DNA of 64,000 bases, taken from NCBI RefSeq assembly GCF_040219215.1, contig NZ_JAVJSX010000011.1:162797-226796 (forward strand), written 5' to 3'. Shown piece by piece: positions 26,117 to 33,834 of this stretch; positions within the stretch are counted from its first letter, which is position 1, and each line of letters starts with the position of its first letter. Made by a program: the position numbers and the translations under genes. The DNA is from Thalassobaculum_A sp040219215 (GTDB lineage Bacteria > Pseudomonadota > Alphaproteobacteria > Thalassobaculales > Thalassobaculaceae). The notes under the pieces are model-generated. The model saw only the letters and a list, made by a program, of their open reading frames with translations, was not told where the DNA came from and searched no databases.

Positions 26117-26171
26117 TCAAGATTGGGGCGAACCCCAGAGCACCTCAGAACATGCGCCGCAAGCGCCCGCG

Positions 26172-26198
26172 AGTCAACCGAATACGTATCGGTTGACT
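26172..26198. repeat. 27-bp palindrome upstream of flagellin 2
   Basis: Perfect 10-bp arms AGTCAACCGA (26172-26181) and TCGGTTGACT (26189-26198) around atacgta. It lies about 95-120 bp before the flagellin 2 ATG. It may be an operator for a dimeric regulator or a leader RNA stem. Confidence 0.7.
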
Positions 26199-26318
26199 GT
26201 GGCAACACAGCGGTGGCCAAAAATCACACTCCAAGCGGAGTTTATATCATTAACAAATAGTTACCGGATCATTTCTCTGTAGTTTGCATCTCTCCTTTCC
26301 GCGTTTTTCTTCGGGGTG

Positions 26319-26345
26319 ACGGGGTGAGGCACCGCCTCACCCCGT
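26319..26345 (-). terminator. terminator after flagellin 3
   Basis: A 12-bp perfect stem (acggggtgaggc / gcctcaccccgt) with a 3-base loop begins 18 bp after the flagellin 3 stop. No U-run follows on the minus strand, so it may also stabilise the 3' end of the message. Confidence 0.7.
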
Positions 26346-26363
26346 GTCCCGTATGCCTGCCGA

Positions 26364-27188
26364 TTAACCGAACAGACCCAAGAGGCTCTGCGGCCGCTGG
26401 TTGGCAATTCCCAGCGTCTGCACTGCCAACTGCTGCGAGACCTGGGCGGCAGTCAGCTTGGCGGACTCGCGAGCCAGATCGGCATCGACGATGTTGCCCA
26501 AGCCTTCTTCGGTCGCATCCGAGATCTGCTCCAGGAACGTGGTCTGCAGTTCGAGGGCACGGACTTCCGCACCGAGCGAGCCGAGAGCCGAGTTCACGGT
26601 CGACTCCAGGTCCGAGTACTCGCTCGAGAGCACGGCCTGGGCCAAAGTCGCACTGCCGAACGACGAGCCCGCAAGCGCGAGGACGGTGGTGCGCAGATCC
26701 TGGAAGGTCAGCGTCAGAGTGCCGCCCGACAGGTTCGACAAGGTGTTGACGTTCGCCGACGAGCTGTCGAGCAGGTTCACGCCGTTGAAGACGGCGTTGT
26801 CGATGAAGTTGGCCGCCTGTGACAGCAGCTGGTTGAAGTCTTCCTCCAGAATGGTCCGCTGCGCCGTGGTGATGCCCTCGTTGGACAGCTCGGTCAGCTT
26901 CTGGCGGACAGTCTGCAGCAGATCGGAAATCGCCGTCGTGCCGGCGATCGCGACCTTGCCAATGCCTTTGGCGTTATTCAGGCCCTGCGTGACGGCGCCG
27001 ATCGCCTTCAACTCACCCCGGATACCCTGGGCGATGGAGAAGTTCGAGGCATCGTCGAGCGCGCCCGCAATCTTCAAACCCGTCGACACGCGGTTCTGGC
27101 TGACGTCCAGACGCTTGTTGACTGAGTTGAGGTTACGGAGAGCCACGAATGCACCGACGTTGGTGTTGATGGAGTTTTGAACAGCCAT
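26364..27188 (-). CDS. flagellin 3
   Basis: A 274-residue flagellin, MAVQNSINTNVGAFVALRNLNSVNKRLDVSQNRVSTGLKIAGALDDASNFSIAQGIRGE... to QLAVQTLGIANQRPQSLLGLF, nearly colinear with flagellin 2 and probably a tandem duplicate. The start ATG 27188 matches flagellin 2; an upstream ATG at 27197 overlaps the ribosome site. The upstream region has a TTGACA at 27284-27289 (minus strand) with a poor -10 about 17 bp away, so a housekeeping-type promoter is possible. Confidence 0.95.
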   Translation of the reverse strand: MAVQNSINTNVGAFVALRNLNSVNKRLDVSQNRVSTGLKIAGALDDASNFSIAQGIRGELKAIGAVTQGLNNAKGIGKVAIAGTTAISDLLQTVRQKLTELSNEGITTAQRTILEEDFNQLLSQAANFIDNAVFNGVNLLDSSSANVNTLSNLSGGTLTLTFQDLRTTVLALAGSSFGSATLAQAVLSSEYSDLESTVNSALGSLGAEVRALELQTTFLEQISDATEEGLGNIVDADLARESAKLTAAQVSQQLAVQTLGIANQRPQSLLGLFG

Positions 27189-27196
27189 TGTCTTCA

Positions 27197-27231
27197 TCCT
27201 CGTTCTAAGGGTGACATCGGCGTTTTGCCGA
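27197..27231 (-). promoter_or_regulatory. conserved flagellin leader element and hairpin (flagellin 3)
   Basis: In mRNA sense: stem-loop TCGGC-AAAAC-GCCGA (27217-27231), six bases, then CCTTAGAACGAGGA (27197-27210), identical to the block before flagellin 2. Pair 2-14 of the stem is C-G here and G-C in flagellin 2, a compensatory change that supports a real RNA structure. Confidence 0.6.
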
Positions 27232-27560
27232 CCTGAACGGATCTAGCCCGTCCTACCCTCACTGAATACGAGCTGAAGCATATTGTCAAGTATTTTAATA
27301 AAATTTATTTCAAATTATATTCACTATAGAGTCTATGCACCTCATCCGTCTGCACGGTTCGTACCGATGGCGGGAAGCCGCGGCTGGGCTTCGTTTCAAT
27401 GACCTGAACGCTGGCCCACGGGCCGATCCAAGCCCCAGCCCGGCAATCTTGATCGTGTGAACCGGAAGAATTTGCCGAGCTCGGCAGGTCCTGCCGCCTC
27501 CACAGCAACGACCCCAGCCTAACCAATTGATATTTATCCATAAGACCAGGGGAGCCGGAG

Positions 27561-27576
27561 TGGCCCGCTTGTTGCG
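27561..27576 (+). promoter_or_regulatory. sigma-54 promoter of fliK-flgD-flgE
   Basis: TGGCCCGCTTGTTGCG, GG-N10-GC with TTGC, lies about 35 bp before fliK. The rest of the 27232-27560 gap is AT-rich at 27281-27325 and otherwise has no recognisable gene. Confidence 0.82.
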
Positions 27577-27611
27577 TGAATTGGATCGAACACGACCGAT
27601 CAGGTGACGCC

Positions 27612-29465
27612 ATGGACCTCAATCCACTGGATCTCAAAGCCCCCAACGGATCGAACGGGAGTCCGCGATACCGCGTGAGCGGAGATGTCGGCTTCCAAAG
27701 CATCATGGACCTGGCGGCTCGTCGCAATCCGACCGAGCCGGTGCGTCCCGAGCCCTCCAGGCGCCCCGAGACCCAACGCGACGCGTCCTCCCGGATCGAC
27801 GATCATCATCAGGACGAGGCTCCCGACTCCGTGCGCGTCGAAGACGACGGCCGCGTGACGAGCTCGGAGACGGCCGACGGACGGCGTTCCGAGCCACAGG
27901 TTGACGATCCGAGTGCGTCAGCGGCCATCGCCGTCGAAGTGGCGAAACCGACTGCGGCCTCCGGCCGGACATCCGACACCGGGGAACCTGAAACTGCAGC
28001 CGTCGACGGCGCCCCGCTCTCCCCAGCGATCCCGCAGTTGACCCCGACACCTACCCCGGTAGGAGTGCCAGTCGCCGGCCAGCCGGTCGTTCCTGCACAT
28101 CCTGCCGTTCCAGTCCCTCCCTCCGCCACGCCGACGCCCCTTCCCGCGGCCGTCGCACCGCCGGCCGCAGCCGCGGCGCAGACCGTCGCTGGACAGCCGG
28201 CGCCGCAGCAGGCAGCCGCTCCAGTCGCGGCAGCCGCAGCGACAACCGAGCTGCCTTCGGGCATGACGCCACTCGCAACGGCGGCCCAGGCGAGCGAACG
28301 AGCGCCGGGTGTCGGATCAGCCCAGAAGCCAAGCGATTCGACTTCGACGCAGCGTACGTCGGCACCGACGGCCACCCCCGCATCGTCCTCGGCAGCGCCG
28401 GCAGCGACGGCAGCGGCAGCATCCCCGGGCGCGCCGGACAGCAGAACGCTTCGCGGCGCGACGGTCACCGTCGAGCCCGCCACCGTCGTCGCCCGCACCC
28501 AGGGCGTATCGTCAGCCGTCCTCGTTCAGGCTCATCTGGCAGCCGCCGGCGACGCCGGTGCGAAGGTTGCCGTGCAGCCCGGACAGAGTGCAGCCGCAAC
28601 CCAAGCCGGTACCACCTTGCATGTCGGTGGCGGTCAGCCACTGTTCGTCGGCGCCGACGCCGGCGCGGCGCAGTCCGGCGGGCAGGGCAGCAATGGAGCC
28701 GGCGGACAGTCGGGCAACAATTCGCAGAATGGCGGACAGCCGAATGGCGGCCAGGCTCAGGCCAATGGTGGCTTCACCTTCGGCACGGCGACCATCGGGC
28801 AGCGCGGCTTCGGTGGCGACGCCGCCCGAGCGCAGTTCCAGGAGATCCTCGAAACCCGGACGGCGCGTGCGCCGCTCCAGGGCCCCGGCGGCACCGGTTC
28901 GATGTCGGCCGGAGCCACTTCAACTCTTGCGACCAGTTCTATGACGGCCGGGCCAGGCGGACCCCAGAGCACACTACCCGCCGCTATGGCCTCTCGGGCG
29001 GAGGCGACCGCCCATGGACGACCCGGTGCCCTCCCAGGCACCGCGGTCGGCCAGGTCGCCGTGAAACTGGTGAGCTCGGCTGCCGACGGCGGCGGGCGCA
29101 TGACGGTCCGACTCAACCCCGAGGAACTCGGCAAGGTCGACGTGAAGCTGGAATTCGGCCGGGACGGCATGGTCCGGGCGCTGATCAGCGCCGAGCGGCC
29201 GGAGACCCTCGAGATGCTGCAGCGCGACTCCCGCGCCCTCGAGAAGGCGCTGCAGGAAGCCGGACTGAAAACCGACCAGAACTCGCTCGAATTTGATCTG
29301 CGCGGCGGCCACGGCCAGCCGACGGAGCGCGACGAACACGGTGTCGCGTCCGGCCCAGCATCCTCGGCAACAGCCGAACAGAGCGCCGAGGCCGACGCCC
29401 AACCCGACACCCAGACCGGCTCCGGCAGCGTCCGTGAGGACGGCAGCTACGACCTAGTGGCCTGA
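27612..29465 (+). CDS. fliK: flagellar hook-length control protein FliK
   Basis: A 617-residue protein. Residues about 1-460 are low-complexity, rich in Ala/Pro/Thr/Gln/Gly (including a Gly/Asn/Gln-rich stretch near 370-400), consistent with the flexible ruler. The C-terminal Flg_hook domain (about 480-575) reads AADGGGRMTVRLNPEELGKVDVKLEFGRDGMVRALISAERPETLEMLQRDSRALEKALQEAGLKTDQNSLEFDLR. The start at 27612 is chosen because AGGTGA precedes it and the upstream in-frame TTG lies on the promoter. It is followed 11 bp later by flgD. Confidence 0.93.
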   Translation: MDLNPLDLKAPNGSNGSPRYRVSGDVGFQSIMDLAARRNPTEPVRPEPSRRPETQRDASSRIDDHHQDEAPDSVRVEDDGRVTSSETADGRRSEPQVDDPSASAAIAVEVAKPTAASGRTSDTGEPETAAVDGAPLSPAIPQLTPTPTPVGVPVAGQPVVPAHPAVPVPPSATPTPLPAAVAPPAAAAAQTVAGQPAPQQAAAPVAAAAATTELPSGMTPLATAAQASERAPGVGSAQKPSDSTSTQRTSAPTATPASSSAAPAATAAAASPGAPDSRTLRGATVTVEPATVVARTQGVSSAVLVQAHLAAAGDAGAKVAVQPGQSAAATQAGTTLHVGGGQPLFVGADAGAAQSGGQGSNGAGGQSGNNSQNGGQPNGGQAQANGGFTFGTATIGQRGFGGDAARAQFQEILETRTARAPLQGPGGTGSMSAGATSTLATSSMTAGPGGPQSTLPAAMASRAEATAHGRPGALPGTAVGQVAVKLVSSAADGGGRMTVRLNPEELGKVDVKLEFGRDGMVRALISAERPETLEMLQRDSRALEKALQEAGLKTDQNSLEFDLRGGHGQPTERDEHGVASGPASSATAEQSAEADAQPDTQTGSGSVREDGSYDLVA

Positions 29466-29476
29466 GGAGAAGCAGC

Positions 29477-30145
29477 ATGGAATCCGTCAGCCCGATCAGC
29501 ACCACCGGTGCCAAGTCGTCCACCTCGGCCGACAAGCTGAGCAAGGACTTCGACATGTTCCTGACTCTGCTGACCACTCAGCTGAAGAACCAGGATCCGC
29601 TCGACCCGATGGACAACTCCGAGATGGTCAACCAGCTCGTGCAGTTCTCGAGCGTCGAACAGCAGATCAGCCAGAACAAGAACCTGGAGCAGATGATCCT
29701 GCTGCTGAACTCCCAGTCGGCAGCCTCCTCGGTCTCCTATATCGGCCGCGACGTCCAGTTCTCCGACAGCACGACGGTTTACGACGGCACGAAGCCGGTC
29801 ACCTTCGGCTACACACCCGCCAAGACGGCCGAATCGGTACAGATCAAGATCGTCAACGCTGAAGGCGTAACGATCAGGACCGTCGACGGCGAACGCTCCG
29901 CCAGCCGCCACACCCTCGTATGGGACGGCCTGGACAAGGACGGCGCAGCGGCTCCAGCCGGACAGTACACCTTCCTGGTCACGGCCGAAGACGCCAGCGA
30001 AAAGGCCATCAGCGTCGACAAGGACATCACCGGCCACGTCACCGGCGCCGCAAGCGACGCGACAGGCAACTACCTGCTGATCGGCGACCTGGCGGTCGAT
30101 GTGACCAAGGTTGTCGCAGTCAGAGAATCCGCCGCGTCGTCATAA
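29477..30145 (+). CDS. flgD: flagellar hook-capping protein FlgD
   Basis: A 222-residue protein with the FlgD N-terminal signature KDFDMFLTLLTTQLKNQDPLDPMDNSEMVNQLVQFSSVEQQISQNKNLEQMI, then a tudor/FnIII-like cap domain (about 85-222: VSYIGRDVQFSDST ... LVWDGLDKDGAAAPAGQYTFLVTAED). GAGGAG lies 8 bp upstream. It caps the growing hook, encoded by the next gene. Confidence 0.95.
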   Translation: MESVSPISTTGAKSSTSADKLSKDFDMFLTLLTTQLKNQDPLDPMDNSEMVNQLVQFSSVEQQISQNKNLEQMILLLNSQSAASSVSYIGRDVQFSDSTTVYDGTKPVTFGYTPAKTAESVQIKIVNAEGVTIRTVDGERSASRHTLVWDGLDKDGAAAPAGQYTFLVTAEDASEKAISVDKDITGHVTGAASDATGNYLLIGDLAVDVTKVVAVRESAASS

Positions 30146-30151
30146 CGACAC

Positions 30152-30167
30152 CGGCAACCAATTGGCA
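30152..30167 (+). promoter_or_regulatory. possible weak sigma-54 promoter of flgE
   Basis: CGGCAACCAATTGGCA has GG-N10-GC spacing but a non-consensus TG before GC. It lies about 65 bp before flgE. Weak; flgE may instead rely on the fliK promoter. Confidence 0.35.
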
Positions 30168-30232
30168 GAACGCCACGGAGCAACCCTCTTAGTCATCCGA
30201 CGAAACCGGGTGCGCAATCGGAGGCAATAACA

Positions 30233-31534
30233 ATGAGCATCTATGGCGGTATGTTCTCGGGGGTGTCGGCACTGTCCGCGCAGTCCCAGGCGTTCGGAAT
30301 CATCTCCGACAACATCGCGAACGTGAACACGATCGGCTACAAGGACACGACCGCACGGTTCCAGACCCTGGTGACCGAATCGGCGTCGGCGGCCCGCTAT
30401 TCGCCCGGCGGGGTGCTGGCCCGGCCGTTCGTAAACCCGGAGAAGCAGGGCCTGTTGCAGGGCACCACGTCGAACACCGATATTTCGCTGGTCGGTGACG
30501 GCTTCTTCATCGTGAACGAGAACGATGAACCCCTCACCGACGGTGGCGAGTACCTGCTGACCCGAGCCGGCTCCTTCACCGAGGACGAAGAAGGCAACTT
30601 GGTGAACGCCGCGGGATTCTTCCTGCAGGGCTGGCGGACCGACTCGACGGGCGCGATCGTCAACGCCACCACCAAGGATCAGCTTTCGAGCCTTGAGACG
30701 GTCAATCTCGCCGGTTTCACATCGGTGTCGAACCCGACATCGACCGCCAACCTCGCAGTCAACCTTCCGGCCAACGCCACCACGGCGTCGACGCAGACCA
30801 CCAACCTGACGATCTATGACTCTCTCGGCGTCGAACACCTGATGACGATCAACTGGACCAAGAACGCCCAGGCCAACGAGTGGGCCTACTCCCTCGACGT
30901 CACCAATCAGGCCGGCACCACGACCGCGGCGATCGTCGCGGGCACCATCGACTTCGACCCGGCCGATGGCACCATCGAAGACATCGACAACGGCGGCACC
31001 CTGGCAGATGGCGATACGGCCCAGACCACCCTGCCGATCACCGCTCTGGCCTTCGGCAGCGGCGCCGCAGCCTCCAGCATCGTCATCAACTGGGGCATTG
31101 TCGGCCAGACCAACGGAATGAGCCAGTTGAGTGGCTCCTACGAGGCGACGCTGTTGAACCAGAACGGCTCGTCGCCGTCCGCGCTGACCGCGGTCGAGAT
31201 CGACAACGAAGGCATCGTGACGGCGCGCTTCAAGAACGGCGACACCCGACCGATCTACAAGATCGCCATCGGCACCGTCCCCGCCGCCACGGAGCTGCGT
31301 GCCGAGAACGGCAACGCCTACAAGCTGTCGAGCCGGTCAGGCGACCTTCTGCTGACCGAAGCCGGACTGCAGGGGGCGGGTGCGATCGAGTCTTCGGCAC
31401 TCGAGCAATCGACCGTCGACCTATCGGACGAGTTCACCGACCTGATCATCACCCAGCGCGCCTACTCGGCGGCAACCAAGCTGATCACCACCGGCGACGA
31501 GTTGCTCGACGAGATCATCCGTGTGAAGCGGTAA
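30233..31534 (+). CDS. flgE: flagellar hook protein FlgE
   Basis: A 433-residue hook subunit. The N-terminus SIYGGMFSGVSALSAQSQAFGIISDNIANVNTIGYKDTTARFQTLVTES and the C-terminus LEQSTVDLSDEFTDLIITQRAYSAATKLITTGDELLDEIIRVKR are diagnostic. The middle (about 130-350) is the variable hook domain with YDSLGVEHLMTINWTK. GGAGG lies 9 bp before the ATG, and a strong terminator follows. Confidence 0.96.
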   Translation: MSIYGGMFSGVSALSAQSQAFGIISDNIANVNTIGYKDTTARFQTLVTESASAARYSPGGVLARPFVNPEKQGLLQGTTSNTDISLVGDGFFIVNENDEPLTDGGEYLLTRAGSFTEDEEGNLVNAAGFFLQGWRTDSTGAIVNATTKDQLSSLETVNLAGFTSVSNPTSTANLAVNLPANATTASTQTTNLTIYDSLGVEHLMTINWTKNAQANEWAYSLDVTNQAGTTTAAIVAGTIDFDPADGTIEDIDNGGTLADGDTAQTTLPITALAFGSGAAASSIVINWGIVGQTNGMSQLSGSYEATLLNQNGSSPSALTAVEIDNEGIVTARFKNGDTRPIYKIAIGTVPAATELRAENGNAYKLSSRSGDLLLTEAGLQGAGAIESSALEQSTVDLSDEFTDLIITQRAYSAATKLITTGDELLDEIIRVKR

Positions 31535-31568
31535 CGTACGCCCCCCGCAAGCGTTACCGCTCAGCCTC

Positions 31569-31599
31569 GCCCCGGCCTTCTGGCCGGGGCATTTTTTTT
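31569..31599 (+). terminator. intrinsic terminator after flgE
   Basis: A 9-bp stem (gccccggcc / ggccggggc), 4-base loop, followed by A and eight T. It ends the fliK-flgD-flgE unit before sciP. Confidence 0.95.
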
Positions 31600-31632
31600 G
31601 CCTGCAACGAATTCGATCCAAATCGTCCGACA

Positions 31633-31647
31633 TTAGGCGTTTGTTAA
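31633..31647 (+). promoter_or_regulatory. CtrA-like box upstream of sciP
   Basis: TTAG-N7-TTAA, one mismatch from the CtrA consensus TTAA-N7-TTAA, about 45 bp before the sciP start. In Caulobacter, sciP is a direct CtrA target. Confidence 0.6.
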
Positions 31648-31689
31648 GAGGCGGTTGGCACACTGTCTCCAGGATCAAAACAGCTCTTG

Positions 31690-32019
31690 ATGGTCATGGG
31701 CGGACAAGCGGCTACCAAAACCACATCACTGCGACCCGAGCACGTCACCGGCCCCGACGGCACGGCGATTGGCATCGACGACCTGCCACCACCGGAAACC
31801 ACCCGCTGGGTGATGCGCCGCAAGGCCGAGGTCGTATCTGCCGTCCGCGGCGGGCTGCTGTCCCCGGAGGAAGCCTGCGGGCGCTGGAACCTCTCGATCG
31901 AAGAGCTGGAGTCCTGGCAACGACTGATCGACCGATACGGCGTACGCGGCCTGCGCGCCACCCGGCTCCAGCAGTACCGTGGCTCCGGGCGACGATCAGC
32001 TGCGCCCGGACCGCGATAG
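31690..32019 (+). CDS. sciP: CtrA inhibitor SciP (DUF1153 family)
   Basis: About 109 residues. The core LPPPETTRWVMRRKAEVVSAVRGGLLSPEEACGRWNLSIEELESWQRLIDRYGVRGLRATRLQQYR is the helix-turn-helix SciP/DUF1153 domain, which represses CtrA-dependent promoters. The start is uncertain among ATG 31690, ATG 31696 and TTG 31687, and no clear ribosome site is seen. It lies after the flgE terminator, has a CtrA-like box upstream, and converges on TPR-GT (3). Confidence 0.93.
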   Translation: MVMGGQAATKTTSLRPEHVTGPDGTAIGIDDLPPPETTRWVMRRKAEVVSAVRGGLLSPEEACGRWNLSIEELESWQRLIDRYGVRGLRATRLQQYRGSGRRSAAPGPR

Positions 32020-32025
32020 CCCGGG

Positions 32026-33612
32026 TTAGTCCCCCGCGTCCTTCCGTACCCATTCCCCGACGATCTCAGAGACGCGATGCATCGTCCGATCCCACGGATC
32101 GGCAATGCGCTTTCCAATCGGCCGAACCGACGAGAACCAGGGATCCGCTCCTCCAATCAGGTAGGCGGACGGGACCGGGCGGCCGTGGAACTCGACACAT
32201 GGCACGCCGACGCCGCCGGCGATCGTTGCCACCGAGGTGTTGGCGCTGACCACGCCATCGAGAGCGGCGGTCAGGGCAGCCGAGCCGTCCAGGTCGTCGA
32301 ACAGGTCGAGGTCGTCGAACGCGTGCACCGGCACCCCGAACCGTTCGGTGATCTCGGCCAGTTCGTCGAGGCAGTCATCGTACTGCAGATTCACGAACAC
32401 CACGCCGCGGACCCGCAGGACCGGCTCCAGATCGGATACCGCGGCATAGAACTGGTTGCGCAATCGGCCCTGTACGCCGCTGCGCCAGGACAGGCCGATC
32501 TTGGGCCCGGCCCCGAGCGATTCGACCCGGCGGCGCAGGTCGGCCACCCGCTGGGCGTCCGGCCTGAACAGCGTTCGGTCCCGCGGAAACCGCTCGGCAG
32601 ATCCCCGAACGTGCTGGCCGAGGCTGCCGGTGGGCATCGCGATATCGAACCGTTCCTCCCCGCGTTCCGCCGGGAGGAACGGCGACGCCACCACCCGTAC
32701 CGATGGAAACGATCGCTCGAACAACCGCAGGAGCTTCGGCGACACCTCCAGGGTAACGTCGGCGCCCCGCTCGACCACGTCCGGGACCATGGTGGCAAAC
32801 CGGATCTCGTCGCCGATGCCCTGCTCCCGATACAGGAACACACGCTGACCGGTCAGCACGTCCGGCAGGTCCGGAGACACGGGCAGGCCGCGCACCGACA
32901 TCTCGTAGCTCTTGGCGCCGAACCGCCACTCGTAGAACGGCCAGCCCTCGGCCCATCGGCCCATCCACAGCAGGCTGCTGCCGTAGTTGAAGTTGGTAAT
33001 CGCGCTGTCCGGAGCCTTCTCCAGGGCCTGTCGGAAGAAGCGGGCGGCCGTCGCAAACTCGCCCACCCGCGCCAGTACCGTCGCGTAGTTGGCTGCGGCA
33101 TCCGGCGAGCCGGGATTCAGACGAAGCGCTTCCCGCAGATGCGGCAGCGCATCGTAGGACCGGTCAATCATGTTCAGGGCGCTTCCGAAATTCTGCCGGA
33201 TCGCCGCATGCCGGGGGTTGAGCCGGACAGCCTGGCCATGGGCTTCGACAGCCTCGGCCCAGCGATCCATGTCCTGCATGACGTTGCCGAGATTGGACCA
33301 GTAACCGGCGACGTCGGGGTTGATCTGGATGGCCTTGCGGATCAGGTCCGCTGCCGTCTCGTACTGCTTGACCCCCCGCGCGATCAGCCCCATGCCGAGC
33401 AAGGCGTCGGGATGTTCGATGTTCTCGGCCAGCACCCGACGGAATCCGGCATTGGCCGTCTCTGCGTCGCCGCGTTCCAGCGCCTGCATCGACGCGATTA
33501 CCAACTCCGCGTGGCGTCGGTTCGCTGGATCGGCGGGATCCGCCCAGGCGCCACGCGCCCGCCGAGGCGGACGCTTCGGCCCAGAGCGCTTTCCGGTGTT
33601 GCCCCCCGCCAT
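32026..33612 (-). CDS. TPR-glycosyltransferase, FlmG-like (3)
   Basis: A 528-residue fusion. N-terminal TPRs (about 45-250: NPDVAGYWSNLGNVMQDMDRWAEAVEAHGQAVRLNPRHAAIRQNFGSALN). The C-terminal transferase-like domain has YREQGIGDEIRFATMVPDVV, IGLSWRSGVQGRLRNQFYAAVSDLEPVL, FVNLQYDDCLDELAEI and DDLDLFDDLDGSAALTAALDGVVSANTSVATIAGGVGVPCVEF. It shares these blocks with the copies at 20393 and 23324. The start 33612 is chosen for the GGGAGG 5 bp upstream; ATG 33627 and GTG 33645 are in frame. It may modify flagellin or another flagellar protein (inferred). Confidence 0.75.
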   Translation of the reverse strand: MAGGNTGKRSGPKRPPRRARGAWADPADPANRRHAELVIASMQALERGDAETANAGFRRVLAENIEHPDALLGMGLIARGVKQYETAADLIRKAIQINPDVAGYWSNLGNVMQDMDRWAEAVEAHGQAVRLNPRHAAIRQNFGSALNMIDRSYDALPHLREALRLNPGSPDAAANYATVLARVGEFATAARFFRQALEKAPDSAITNFNYGSSLLWMGRWAEGWPFYEWRFGAKSYEMSVRGLPVSPDLPDVLTGQRVFLYREQGIGDEIRFATMVPDVVERGADVTLEVSPKLLRLFERSFPSVRVVASPFLPAERGEERFDIAMPTGSLGQHVRGSAERFPRDRTLFRPDAQRVADLRRRVESLGAGPKIGLSWRSGVQGRLRNQFYAAVSDLEPVLRVRGVVFVNLQYDDCLDELAEITERFGVPVHAFDDLDLFDDLDGSAALTAALDGVVSANTSVATIAGGVGVPCVEFHGRPVPSAYLIGGADPWFSSVRPIGKRIADPWDRTMHRVSEIVGEWVRKDAGD

Positions 33613-33834
33613 CGACCCTCCCGTCATCACGATCCCGGCCGTCACTTCAACTTCGACCGCAACGACTCATTCTAATTCATTGTTCTTTTTTATAGATAGG
33701 CATGATAGGTTCGCTAGGAAAAATTTGCCGGGTGCGGGCTATCCAAAGGTCCAAAAATTTTGTATAAAATTGTATGTTTCTAGATTGAACGACCGCTGTC
33801 GAGTCGCGGCGGGTTTCGCGGGGAGTGACGAGCG
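33613..33834 (+). promoter_or_regulatory. AT-rich divergent region before fliF
   Basis: The 222-bp gap holds an AT-rich block (33668-33700 and 33751-33785, with ttgtataaaattg) suitable for a housekeeping promoter of fliF. No sigma-54 element with correct spacing and no TTAA-N7-TTAA CtrA box is visible. Confidence 0.4.

Noticed and set aside
26154..26167. GC-N10-CC on the minus strand before flagellin 2
   Set aside because: Spacing fits sigma-54, but the -24 is GGGCGC and -12 lacks TT; too weak to call.
31656..31671. TGGCAC motif upstream of sciP resembling a sigma-54 -24 box
   Set aside because: Ten bases later it reads CC instead of GC, so the -12 element is missing; CtrA control is more likely.
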